From Oceanobacillus timonensis (GTDB taxonomy: Bacteria; Bacillota; Bacilli; Bacillales; Amphibacillaceae): a stretch of 64,000 nt of DNA. Below, piece by piece: positions 44,638 through 53,332 of the stretch (the stretch's first letter is position 1; each line of letters starts with the position of its first letter). A program made the position numbers and the translations under genes. Below the pieces are notes generated by a model. The model saw nothing but the letters and a program-made list of their open reading frames with translations. It searched no databases and was not told where the DNA came from. The DNA lies in contig NZ_LT800497.1 of assembly GCF_900166635.1 (NCBI RefSeq), forward strand, positions 1,824,149 through 1,888,148, given 5' to 3'.

Positions 44638-45927
44638 CTAAACAAATGATTTCTGCTTTTCTTTCTTGATTTGAATACGCCAGCTTACTGCTAATATAAC
44701 AAGCAGCATGGCACATCCTATATAGAGCATTTCATAACCAAATGTAAATGATAGCAAGAGATAACCAACAAATGGTCCGCAGGCTGCACCTGTATCCTGA
44801 ACAACTGTGTAGTAGGTGAAGAAGCGAACGGCACCAGCTTTATGAGAATGATCTGCAGCTATTGCATCCATGAGTGTTGTTAATGCGGTTGACGTCAACA
44901 TTGCACTGATTGTAATAAGAATCCAAATCAGAGGGGCGAAGGGAAAAGCTAACAGTGGAAAACTGACACCTCCTGCAAGTAAGGATCCGATTAAAAATGG
45001 TTTTCTTCCCTTTGAACCATCGGACCAGAAACCGACTCTCGTTGCTAAAAAAGGTTCCCATGACCACCGTAATGCCTGTAGAACACCCGAAAGAGCCGAG
45101 GCGGCAATAACAACATTAAGAATCTCTACATCCTCGCCATAATGATAAATAATGAGCGAGGATAAGGTTGCGGTGAATACTCCTTGTATGATAAACGTAA
45201 TAAAAAATCCGCTGCTCATGATAAGAGCATGATTTTTCAGTATATCAAGCCCGAGGATATTTTTCTTTCTTCCTTCAGACCTTGAGCTTGAGGAAGGTGC
45301 TTTGCTTTGAAAGAATATACCTAATAAAATCATTCCTATGCCGGAAATCAGACCAAATGACAGGGATACCCAAGTTAATCCCAAAAACGGTGTCAATACC
45401 CCGCCGACGAGCATGCCCATAAGACTTCCTAATCGGTATAGGCCATTATATAAACCCATTGCCTCTCCCTGTCTATGGTTTTTGCCATGGACTGCTACGG
45501 TCGATAGTCCGCCAATTCGTAAGAACGACCAAGCAAGTCCCCATAAACAACGGAGAACCAGCCACGCCAAAAATCCTGTAGCTAATCCGTAACCTGCAGT
45601 TGTTATCACACTCAGAATAACGGCAAATACCAATCCTGTTTTTAATGAGATTTTTTCATATATCCAGCCAACGAAAGGATTTAAAGGTAAGCGGACAAAA
45701 CGGTTGACAGCAAGTAATATGCCTACTTGCCAAACGCCATCCAAGCCAGCCTCTCTCCAATAAATCGGAAGCGCAATATAAAGCATGGAATCACCAAGCA
45801 GGCAGCAAGCTGTTACTAAAGCAATAATGATGATATTACGTTTATCTTTGTTTTTTTCAGTATGAATTGCAGCCACCTTCTTCATTTGCATAACTGTTGA
45901 TGGTAAAGATTTATTTAATATGAACAA
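44638..45927 (-). CDS. MFS transporter
   Basis: About 429 residues (TTG 45927) or 417 (ATG 45891); neither start has a good ribosome site. Twelve helices, with the MFS loop 2-3 GWIYEKISLKTGL and GFWSDGSKGRKPFL after helix 8. Long central loop KAPSSSSRSEGRKKN. Probably an efflux pump; substrate unknown. It is separated by an AT-rich stretch from the IS3 remnant downstream. Confidence 0.8.
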   Translation of the reverse strand: MFILNKSLPSTVMQMKKVAAIHTEKNKDKRNIIIIALVTACCLLGDSMLYIALPIYWREAGLDGVWQVGILLAVNRFVRLPLNPFVGWIYEKISLKTGLVFAVILSVITTAGYGLATGFLAWLVLRCLWGLAWSFLRIGGLSTVAVHGKNHRQGEAMGLYNGLYRLGSLMGMLVGGVLTPFLGLTWVSLSFGLISGIGMILLGIFFQSKAPSSSSRSEGRKKNILGLDILKNHALIMSSGFFITFIIQGVFTATLSSLIIYHYGEDVEILNVVIAASALSGVLQALRWSWEPFLATRVGFWSDGSKGRKPFLIGSLLAGGVSFPLLAFPFAPLIWILITISAMLTSTALTTLMDAIAADHSHKAGAVRFFTYYTVVQDTGAACGPFVGYLLLSFTFGYEMLYIGCAMLLVILAVSWRIQIKKEKQKSFV

Positions 45928-46080
45928 TATTCTTTTCGCTTCGTTGTATAATTATGTTCTTCGCAAAATAAGTTCTATTTTAGTTTAATCTACCATCAGC
46001 TTACTTACACCATATACCATTTTGCAGCTTTGTTCCATACCAAATCTTTTGAAAATTCTTTTTTTGATAAGGATGTTCAT

Positions 46081-46207
46081 GCATGTTATGCAGTGATCAT
46101 ATAAAAGAAACCCTCTCCTAAAAAGAAGGGGTTTCTAACATCTTCATCTTGGAAAGTCCTCACACTCGAACAAAAGTTGAAAGATGTGGTTTCATTCTAA
46201 CATGTTT
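46081..46207 (+). repeat. 126-bp direct repeat, copy 1
   Basis: Matches 49269-49394 in the same orientation along its whole length, including the identical block TCTAACATCTTCATCTTGGA. It contains a hairpin (GAAACCC/GGGTTTC) that on the minus strand could end transcription of the gene at 46221. Confidence 0.85.
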
Positions 46208-46220
46208 TATAAGGGTTACC

Positions 46221-46880
46221 TTAACTTGCTGCTTTTTTATCACCTTTAAACTTTACCGTAGTATTACCCACCGGAACGGTTATAAAGCTGAGAGATAACA
46301 AAAATAACAAAAACAATATCCCCGCAAGAAGATACAGTGCATTTGGAAATCGAATATATTGATAGCAAAATAACACAATAAGCCCTATAAATGACAAATA
46401 CATAAATAGGATGTGAAAAACGTTCTTATAAGAAGGTGGCCTGATCCATAATCGAGTCATTGCGTATTGCTTCAGATGTGCGACCTGATAAATGCTTTTT
46501 TGACATCTCTTATTAATATAGAAAAATCCTAACAACACCAGGAAGAACGCAATCAGGACAATAATCGTATTGAAAAGTGGTGTCCCTGGAAGATTAAAGT
46601 AATATCCCAATAACCATATTGAATTTGCTGATAACCCAACAATCAGTCCAGCTGCTATCTCTTTCGGATCTGTTTTCATTCGCCCTGGATCCGGAACTTT
46701 CAATTCCTCTATAATTTCTTGATTATTAACTTGATAAACCTTATTCGGGAACATCCAGAAGAAAAATGGAAAGAAGAATTTCCAAAAAAAATGTCCCATA
46801 TCCAGGATATAGGTTTGATTATCAATGGTCAGGATACGATACCTGAGATTTTTCCAAACGCCGTTCACTTTACAATGCAT
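46221..46880 (-). CDS. DUF443-family membrane protein (TsaI-like immunity family)
   Basis: A 219-residue protein with the N-terminal pattern YRILTIDNQTYILDMGH then a hydrophobic stretch and NKVYQVN, followed by four or five helices. This is the DUF443 'tandem five-TM' family. In Staphylococcus aureus the DUF443 member TsaI protects against TspA, a membrane-depolarising toxin exported by the type VII system. No such toxin is seen in this window, so it would be an orphan. The ribosome site AAGGAGTG is about 10 bases before ATG. Family assignment is by motif memory. Confidence 0.7.
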   Translation of the reverse strand: MHCKVNGVWKNLRYRILTIDNQTYILDMGHFFWKFFFPFFFWMFPNKVYQVNNQEIIEELKVPDPGRMKTDPKEIAAGLIVGLSANSIWLLGYYFNLPGTPLFNTIIVLIAFFLVLLGFFYINKRCQKSIYQVAHLKQYAMTRLWIRPPSYKNVFHILFMYLSFIGLIVLFCYQYIRFPNALYLLAGILFLLFLLSLSFITVPVGNTTVKFKGDKKAAS

Positions 46881-46953
46881 TAAATATTTTCACTCCTTGT
46901 CTACTTGATCGAAAGACCCTAAGAATATATTTCTCATCTTCATTTACAGCATA

Positions 46954-47496
46954 TTAGTTTTCCTCAGGGTAAAACGCATACCTGAACCAATCAAAATGTG
47001 GATTACCAAAATCAGAGTCAATTTGTTTTGTTTCACCAGAATCTAAGGAAATATCAAATATTTCTTCATGAATTATTTCATTATTCTCGTCATAAATCGC
47101 GACCCTTACCTCTCCATGAAACGCCCACGTCTGATGAAAGTTTTTAACGTATACATGGGAGGTCATATTCCCATTTTCATTAATTGGTTCTACGATAGCC
47201 ACCAATTCTTTATTTGCTGTACGATATTTGTTATCTTCATATACTTCATTTAATCGATCTTCTATATCAACTTCCTCTTCTTCACGTGACGTTGATGTTG
47301 CATCTGGCTGTGACTGGTCAGGAAAGGTATTTAAATAAATCAGAAAAGAAACAGCAGCCAAGTTAAAGAAAAAAGCTAATATGCCTGAAATGAACGTTGT
47401 TTTTCGAGGATATCTTCCGATAATCATTGCCAGTACCGCAATCATTGTGAAAAAAACCGTTACAAATTGCCATTCTGAAAAGATAATATCCTTCAT
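46954..47496 (-). CDS. Membrane-anchored extracellular protein, unknown (180 aa)
   Basis: Two helices at about 8-27 and 35-55, an acidic linker (SREEEEVDIEDRLNEVYEDN), then a beta-rich domain (VAIVEPINENGNMTSHVYVK to FYPEEN) with the look of an immunoglobulin-like FxLYD fold. It is presumably exposed outside. It lies 73 bases upstream of the DUF443 gene in the same direction and may be its operon partner. Confidence 0.6.
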   Translation of the reverse strand: MKDIIFSEWQFVTVFFTMIAVLAMIIGRYPRKTTFISGILAFFFNLAAVSFLIYLNTFPDQSQPDATSTSREEEEVDIEDRLNEVYEDNKYRTANKELVAIVEPINENGNMTSHVYVKNFHQTWAFHGEVRVAIYDENNEIIHEEIFDISLDSGETKQIDSDFGNPHFDWFRYAFYPEEN

Positions 47497-47589
47497 TCAT
47501 TCACAACTCTCTATTATGTATTAAGTAAAAAAAAAATTTATCGTAATGTAACTAGCTGTAAAACCCCCAATCCAAGAATAAAACGTATT

Positions 47590-47710
47590 TGAAAATTCCA
47601 AGCGGGAGATAGGGCAGCCAGTAACGGCCCGATTGGTTCACCTAACCTTCAATGGTGGTGAAAGGGCCCTTCCGCTGAAGGAAGTTTCACCTTATCACGA
47701 GGACTTTTAC
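47590..47710. repeat. Dispersed repeat, copy B
   Basis: Matches copy A at 17539-17705 in two blocks: AGGGCAGCCAGTAACGGCCC and GCTGAAGGAAGTTTCACCTT. The middle differs. It lies in the intergenic region between two divergent genes and is more GC-rich than its neighbours. Confidence 0.6.
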
Positions 47711-47793
47711 TATAGGTCTTTGATAAAAAGAAAATTTCCTTTATACTAATTATAGCAAATTTTCATTTAATTAACTATATATCAGGAGGAAAT

Positions 47794-48915
47794 ATGAAAA
47801 CTAATAATGTGTTATACCAGTACACAGCGAAAAAAATGGGTCCTTTTGGGTGGATTTTGATCTTTTATATTATAACGATTCTATTTTTGTTAAGTATTGC
47901 AATGATACTTGTACCAATCATGGCTATTTTGAGAACGATTACTGTTTGGAACCTGTTATTCTTGCTGCTCTGTCCACTCGGAGGCTGGCTTAGTATTAAG
48001 GTTTTTCACTATGCTCGTGGTTTGATTTGGAAAAATAATCATCTAACGACTTATAGATTTTTCGATGGCATCATCCTATTCGATGAATGGAAAAATATAT
48101 ATGATAGAGAGCCAACTACGGAACAACTAGATTTAGCCACTATTCAAAAAGTGGTAGTAGCTCCCTATGTAACAAATGAATATAGAACAAAACATGGAGG
48201 TCATCACGTAGATAGCAGCTATATCATTTATATTATATATTCGATCAACGCAGAAAATAACTTATTGAAGATCCCTTTTGCCAATAATTATGAAAATATC
48301 AATATCTGGTTAACCTATTTTCAAGATCAGCGGGTCTCTGTCCAGTTTACAGAAGAGGTCTTATATAGTTATGAGCGGAATATATACACAGATGAGGAAA
48401 GGCTGGAACAATTAGAATCAAATATCCATACAATCCCTCTTTCCTACAACGGGGATTGGAAGCAACAGAATAAAATGATGCACCAAAATTGGAGCCAGGA
48501 ATTCCCACACGATGTGTATAATATCGAAGTGTATGGCAAGAAAAAAAACAGATCCAATCCTATTTTTGCCATGGTACCAATCACTTCTGTTCTAGTGGGG
48601 GGTGTAATTTTTGGATTGGTTGAGTTAAGCAGACTGGGATGGTTTGCTGCTGATAATCCATGGCCTGTTTTTGCTGTACTTTTCCTAATCAGTTTTCTAT
48701 TTTTCTTTGTACTGCGTCGTCATCTGCGTTGGTATTTGATGCTGCTGTTTGTTGTCATCCACTTTGTTGTTGTACTTATCATGGTGATGGAATATGGAGA
48801 AAGGGAGAACATTGCTTCTCAGGTTACCGAAAATGCGTTGGGTATAGCAATGTTATTTCCGTTTATTGTCTGGATTCCTTATTTCATTGTTAAAGCAACC
48901 AGGGCTAACAAATAG
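47794..48915 (+). CDS. Membrane protein (373 aa), unknown
   Basis: Two helices at about 15-75, a soluble middle (about 80-250) with WKNIYDREPTTEQLDLATIQ and strand-rich segments, then four helices at about 255-370. Ribosome site CAGGAGGAA. The fold pattern is like membrane-attached PH-type proteins but no family is recognised. It is divergent from the 46954 gene and lies between the two 126-bp direct repeats. Confidence 0.6.
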   Translation: MKTNNVLYQYTAKKMGPFGWILIFYIITILFLLSIAMILVPIMAILRTITVWNLLFLLLCPLGGWLSIKVFHYARGLIWKNNHLTTYRFFDGIILFDEWKNIYDREPTTEQLDLATIQKVVVAPYVTNEYRTKHGGHHVDSSYIIYIIYSINAENNLLKIPFANNYENINIWLTYFQDQRVSVQFTEEVLYSYERNIYTDEERLEQLESNIHTIPLSYNGDWKQQNKMMHQNWSQEFPHDVYNIEVYGKKKNRSNPIFAMVPITSVLVGGVIFGLVELSRLGWFAADNPWPVFAVLFLISFLFFFVLRRHLRWYLMLLFVVIHFVVVLIMVMEYGERENIASQVTENALGIAMLFPFIVWIPYFIVKATRANK

Positions 48916-48939
48916 GGGGAAGATAAGGGTTTAAGCAAG

Positions 48940-49255
48940 TATTCACTAACGAGCAGCGTTTACCAGAGTACAACTTTAGGCACCGTCTGCATTTGCCGTA
49001 TCGCTGGACCAGGCGAAGCGATTCAGTTGCTTTCATAAGATGATAGAACTATCGAAGTCCAATCTGCCAGCGCCTATGACAGATAAAATCAAGACCCTCG
49101 GATTAAAGGCCCTGTATGTCGCACCGTTATTTCAAAGCGAGGATTGGGATGGACTGGTACAAATCTTGCGTGTAGTTAATTCGCAGACCAAACATAAACA
49201 CCTGTCCTTTTTTATTGGGTATGATATGACGTGCCGATGTTTTATGTAGATTATA
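48940..49255 (+). pseudogene. Foreign-looking decayed coding fragment
   Basis: More GC-rich than its flanks. Two frames carry protein-like sequence: FRHRLHLPYRWTRRSDSVAF up to a stop at about 49038, then 49040-49249 MIELSKSNLPAPMTDKIKTL continuing to YDMTCRCFM. Neither has a ribosome site. It ends right before the second direct repeat. I cannot name the family. Confidence 0.35.
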
Positions 49256-49268
49256 CGTTACAGTGTGT

Positions 49269-49394
49269 GCATGTTATACAGTAAACTATAAAAAAGCCCT
49301 CTCCTAAAAAGGAAGGGCTTCTAACATCTTCATCTTGGAAAGTCCGCACCTTAGAACAAAATTTGAAAGATGCAACTTTATTATAATATGTTTA
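49269..49394 (+). repeat. 126-bp direct repeat, copy 2
   Basis: Partner of 46081-46207. It includes the hairpin AAGCCCTCTCC/GGAAGGGCTT. The two copies enclose the DUF443 gene, the 46954 gene, the 47794 gene and the decayed fragment. From 49395 to 49590 only a small stem (AAAGAGGTT at 49471 with AACCTCTTT at 49491) is seen. Confidence 0.85.
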
Positions 49395-49590
49395 AATTGA
49401 ATGTAAATTCGTTTTATTCAGATTTTATGAAAAATAAGCTTTATAGAGATTTGGTTATTCTTGTAAAGAAAAGAGGTTGGCATCAAGATAACCTCTTTAG
49501 GTATAGAACTTCCTTAATTTAAACTTAAAATAATTCTGTAAAGATATCCTTTAAAAATAAGAAAACCAAATAACCTATGCTATACATTAC

Positions 49591-49650
49591 TTAAGAGAGC
49601 GTACGGCTCTTACTACACAGCTTAGTTTACACTCCCGATAAAACAACTTT
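49591..49650 (-). repeat. Repeated 3'-flank hairpin, copy 2
   Basis: TTAAGAGAGCGTACGGCTCT and following bases resemble 42846-42903. Both lie directly after the stop codon of a minus-strand gene for an envelope protein. The hairpin is shorter here (AAGAG/CTCTT). Confidence 0.6.
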
Positions 49651-49664
49651 CATAGAAAGATATG

Positions 49665-50144
49665 CTATTTCTCTTCAAAACCAAGTTCTTCTAAATGTTT
49701 CACATAATTTTTCAATTTTAAATCGTCCTCATTAGAAACTGCTGCATCAAGTTCAATGATGTCATCTATGTCTGCAACGGTTAAATCGTAATAACTATTT
49801 ATAACAAAATAGTCTTCTTCATAATTAACTCCAGCTTCGACCCCTTCAATATCATTCATTTCCTTGTATTCTTCCATATTTGTATCGTGTTGTGATTCCA
49901 TCTTTTCCCTTGATGCTCCTTCTATTCCTAAGTCAGCGTAGTTTATTTTATTTTCATATCTTACGGATTGTATTTGACTATTTTCAGATTCCGGTGTAAC
50001 TTTACTCACTGTCATATCGTTATCTGCCCAAAGAACTACAGTTTCATCTTTTGGAGAGAATAGTTTAAACGAGATAAAAACGATTGATCCTAGAATAAGA
50101 AGAAGCAAAATTAATATTCCAGCAATTTTTATTTTTTTATTCAT
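49665..50144 (-). CDS. DUF1307/YehR-like membrane-anchored protein
   Basis: 159 residues with an N-terminal helix (about 6-28) but no lipobox cysteine. The rest matches the DUF1307 (YehR) pattern: an early strand pair, YADLGIEGASREKMESQ, then EGVEAGVNYEEDYFVIN and a final helix KNYVKHLEELGFEEK. YehR-type proteins are secreted or lipid-anchored and of unknown function. Ribosome site not obvious, although GGAGTTACTGAAACA lies before ATG. Confidence 0.65.
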   Translation of the reverse strand: MNKKIKIAGILILLLLILGSIVFISFKLFSPKDETVVLWADNDMTVSKVTPESENSQIQSVRYENKINYADLGIEGASREKMESQHDTNMEEYKEMNDIEGVEAGVNYEEDYFVINSYYDLTVADIDDIIELDAAVSNEDDLKLKNYVKHLEELGFEEK

Positions 50145-50264
50145 TGTTTCAGTAACTCCTATCCATTATTAAATATAATTTACTGAGTGAATCAGATATG
50201 GAAATCAGTGGATAATAGGGAATTAGATAGTATGTTTTAACTTATAGATGCGTGGTCTAACTCC

Positions 50265-50280
50265 ACCGTCTTTAGACGGT
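50265..50280. repeat. Perfect palindrome, possible IS200/IS605-type end
   Basis: ACCGTCTTTAGACGGT with flanks GGTCTAACTCC and ATCCGCTTTT. Such subterminal hairpins mark the ends of IS200/IS605 elements. No tnpA or tnpB lies nearby, so at most it is a relic. It lies in a gene-free stretch from 50145 to 50557. Confidence 0.4.
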
Positions 50281-50557
50281 ATCCGCTTTTAGCCTTATTT
50301 TTTTGTTCATACTAACAAATGATTTTGTCTAATCAAAGAACATATCTTTTAAAAAACAAAGATAGAAAATAATCGAAATTATTTAATCTAAAGTGTAAAT
50401 TAATGAGATCTTTTTTATTTTCAACGTTAGCAATTCTACATAGGAACCAGTTGAAAAACAGACTCAATCATATCATAGGTTGATATGATTACGTTGAATT
50501 TTGTATTTGTTAATGCAAAACTTATAGCGAATGTCATTAAACAGAGGAGTGAAATCC

Positions 50558-50833
50558 ATGGCTGAAGGAATAATAGAGACTGTGTTGTATATCCTCGGTA
50601 TTGGTGTTGTTATATTCCTTTTGAGTATGCTTTTTAAAGAAAAAAGAATCATCTTGCCTCTTATTACTTGTCTACTCAGTGTCTTGGCGTTTATTCTAAG
50701 TATTTTCGTTGGTGGTTGGGGAGGATTAGGACTTGGATATATGAGTTTTAATGCTTTTACAGCTTCCGTTATAAATCTTTTTATCCTGACTATTATGAAC
50801 AAATCCAAAAATAAAGAAAATCCTGGAAGTTAG
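50558..50833 (+). CDS. YesK-like small membrane protein
   Basis: A 91-residue protein starting at ATG 50558 (GAGGAG upstream; an earlier in-frame start precedes that site). Three helices with the central IILPLITCLLSVLAFILSIF then VGGWGGLGLGYMSF, the YesK pattern. Function unknown in the family. It may share the accessory character of this region. Confidence 0.65.
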   Translation: MAEGIIETVLYILGIGVVIFLLSMLFKEKRIILPLITCLLSVLAFILSIFVGGWGGLGLGYMSFNAFTASVINLFILTIMNKSKNKENPGS

Positions 50834-50944
50834 ATCCTGGAAGTTTTAGAAATACCTATAAAGCATAAACATTTAAATAACTCCTAGTTTACTAAAGTGA
50901 TATAGGGCAAGTGGAACAGCTTGGGAAATAAGTAATGAAAATTA

Positions 50945-51060
50945 TGTTATAATAAGTGCGAATATTGCATAAGAATGAACGTAAATAATAAGGTGGCAAA
51001 ATGAAATGCCATCCTGCCAAAACTAGGCAAGTCATTGAAGTAGGCTTCGATCCTTTTTAA
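50945..51060 (+). other. Extended -10 promoter with a 19-codon ORF
   Basis: TGTTATAAT at 50945-50953 is an extended -10 promoter. 48 bases on, AAGGTGG precedes ATG 51001, which opens a 19-codon frame (MKCHPAKTRQVIEVGFDPF). Translation signals are good but the product is tiny; it may be a leader peptide or the start of a lost gene. From 51061 to 51286 nothing else is seen. Confidence 0.35.
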
Positions 51061-51286
51061 AACTGTTTCCTCTGAAATGTGGGGAAAGCGCTCGAATTGT
51101 GGTCATTTACAATACCTTTGTAGTACCAATGGGTAAACAATCGTAGCTTTTAGTATGAATAGCACTTGTTATGTTTGGCTTGTCTGTTTATAGAATGAAC
51201 TTTTGAAACAAAACTAAAAACTACAGGAAATAGCGATTGGAACAAACTTGTTGAGCCTGCGCTAGATTCCACTTAGGAGAATAAAA

Positions 51287-51925
51287 ATGAGAGAAGAAGA
51301 AAAAATCTTTAAAGGTACCCTTTTTTCACCTGGAGAACCGGAGTTAAAAGAAATAAAGCTCAGAACTCATAACCTATGTTCCGAATATAACCGCACGTTC
51401 GAAGATGAAACGGAAAAGAGACAAGCACTCATTTCAAATATTTTCCATGAAATTGGAGAGAGTAGCCGTCTGCAAGGTCCTATTTATATTCACTATGGAA
51501 AACATACAAAGATTGGTAATCTTTTTTTTGCAAATTTTAATTTAACCATTCAAGATGATGCAGAGGTGGTTATTGGCAATCATTGCGATTTTGGCCCAAA
51601 TGTGACGATCGTTACACCTGTACATCCAATGCTTCCAGATGAACGCCGTGCCATTATGGATAAAGATGGTGTGCCTAAGCATATGTGTTATGCGAAACCT
51701 GTTAAAATTGGTAATGATTGCTGGCTTGGAGCAAATGTGGTTGTATGTCCAGGAGTAACAATCGAGGATAATTGCGTAATTGGGGCAGGGAGTGTTGTTG
51801 TGAAGGACATTCCAAGCAATACTTTTGCAGCTGGCAACCCATGCAGAGTGATTAGAGAAATTACGGAACTGGACAGCATGAAACATAAGCCGGAAATTTT
51901 GGACGATAATAGAATTATAGAATAA
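51287..51925 (+). CDS. Maltose/galactoside O-acetyltransferase family protein
   Basis: A 212-residue left-handed beta-helix acyltransferase of the Maa/LacA type. The N-terminal cap is followed by hexapeptide repeats (IGNHCDFGPNVTIVTPVHP), with the catalytic His in TPVHPML. The C-terminal coils VKIGNDCWLGANVVVCPGVT and VIGAGSVVVKDIP are diagnostic, as is the ending FAAGNPCRVIREI. It transfers acetyl from acetyl-CoA to a sugar. Ribosome site TTAGGAG. Confidence 0.9.
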   Translation: MREEEKIFKGTLFSPGEPELKEIKLRTHNLCSEYNRTFEDETEKRQALISNIFHEIGESSRLQGPIYIHYGKHTKIGNLFFANFNLTIQDDAEVVIGNHCDFGPNVTIVTPVHPMLPDERRAIMDKDGVPKHMCYAKPVKIGNDCWLGANVVVCPGVTIEDNCVIGAGSVVVKDIPSNTFAAGNPCRVIREITELDSMKHKPEILDDNRIIE

Positions 51926-52035
51926 AAATATTTCGGACTATGAAAAGCCCTGCAGATTACCATTTAATACTGCGGGGCAAACGTAATTGGCGTAATCACG
52001 GATAAAGAAGGTACTGTAATATGATAAACGAATAG

Positions 52036-52072
52036 AAAAGCTCTTTCCCAACAAAACGGAGAAAGAGCTTTT
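52036..52072. terminator. Bidirectional terminator
   Basis: AAAAGCTCTTTC pairs with GAAAGAGCTTTT over a 13-base loop. It sits between the convergent acetyltransferase and ABC permease genes. Confidence 0.85.
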
Positions 52073-52144
52073 GGTCATTATTTGATATAGAAAATTAAAC
52101 TTTATTTACATTAAACGATACAATACTGCCAGTATGCTAATTGT

Positions 52145-53332
52145 TTACACCTTCCGATACCGCCGCATCCCAAGAATATTCAACGTCACAAACACAACAA
52201 TAAACAAAACTAAAATCGATAGGGGAATCATAATCTCCCCAAGCGTAAATCCTTTTACAACCACATCAATCATCGCATTTCCTGCATAGTACAATGGCAT
52301 AATCGGCGCAATCCACTGCAGCCACGTTTCCATGGTATCCACATTCAGCATTCCAGAGAAGAATATTTGCGGAATAATCACAAGCGGGATAAATTGAATC
52401 ATCTGGAATTCGCTGCTGACAAAGGTAGATAATAAAAGGCCGAGTCCAAGTGCAACAAAGCTTAATAAAATATTAATAATAAACATATTGGTGATCGAAC
52501 CGGCAATTTCCATATCTAAAATATATACGGAATAAAGGATAATAATCGCTGTCTGGAGAATAGCAAAAATCCCATAGCCAAATAAATAACCAAATACAAT
52601 CTCAGATTTTCTTATTGGCGTGGATAATAATTTCTCCAATGTGCCGCTGCTTCTTTCTTTTAACATCGACATGCCGGCGATTAAAAAGACAAAAAAGAAT
52701 ACGAAGAAGCTGACTAAAATGGGATTTAAAATTTCAAAAAAAGTATTGCTTTCATCGCCATAGATATATTCTACAGAAATCGGATCATCATCCATATCGA
52801 TTTCAGAATCGATGTCTGTATCGATACCCGTGTCCATATTCATATCTATATCCATGTTCTGAGCAATTTCAGGAGGAAGCTGCTCCATCATTTCTTCTAC
52901 ACCTGCTGACATATCCTCCATATTACTTATCATCTCATCGATATTATCCGAAAGATCATTGACATTTGTTTCCATTACAGCCTGTGAACTTCCCTGAATA
53001 GCAGGACCCTCATCCATTGGGTTATCATTCAGAATGGTCAATGTCCACTCCTCATCCTGTTCCTCCAAAACAGCACTGGCATTTCCTTCTTCCAAATAAG
53101 ACTGTATATCCATCTCGTTTTCTTGTTTCACGATGATATCATTCTCTTCTAAAATATCGATTACCTCATCGCTGACATTAACTGCAGCAATGGTTATCTC
53201 ATCATCCGGATCTGGAAAAATATAATTCAATAGCGTAATGACAAAAATAGGAGCCAGAAATAATAATGCAAGGGTACGTTTATCGCGAAGGACCTGTTTG
53301 CAAATCCGTTTAATCAGCTGAAGCATTCGCAT
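52145..53332 (-). CDS. ABC-2 type transporter permease with acidic loop
   Basis: A 395-residue permease of the YhgE/ABC-2 (NatB-like) kind: helix 1 at about 20-38, an extracellular region to about 205, then five helices with LKERSSGTLEKLLSTPIRKS and a final MRRYRKV. The extracellular part contains an unusual Asp/Ile/Met-rich stretch at about residues 158-183, built of short xDxD units. The gene overlaps the ATPase gene by 23 bases. Substrate unknown. Confidence 0.85.
   Translation of the reverse strand: MRMLQLIKRICKQVLRDKRTLALLFLAPIFVITLLNYIFPDPDDEITIAAVNVSDEVIDILEENDIIVKQENEMDIQSYLEEGNASAVLEEQDEEWTLTILNDNPMDEGPAIQGSSQAVMETNVNDLSDNIDEMISNMEDMSAGVEEMMEQLPPEIAQNMDIDMNMDTGIDTDIDSEIDMDDDPISVEYIYGDESNTFFEILNPILVSFFVFFFVFLIAGMSMLKERSSGTLEKLLSTPIRKSEIVFGYLFGYGIFAILQTAIIILYSVYILDMEIAGSITNMFIINILLSFVALGLGLLLSTFVSSEFQMIQFIPLVIIPQIFFSGMLNVDTMETWLQWIAPIMPLYYAGNAMIDVVVKGFTLGEIMIPLSILVLFIVVFVTLNILGMRRYRKV

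Noticed and set aside
49040..49249. 69-codon frame as a real gene
   Set aside because: No ribosome site, and adjoining frames also carry protein-like sequence, so it is treated as part of a decayed fragment.
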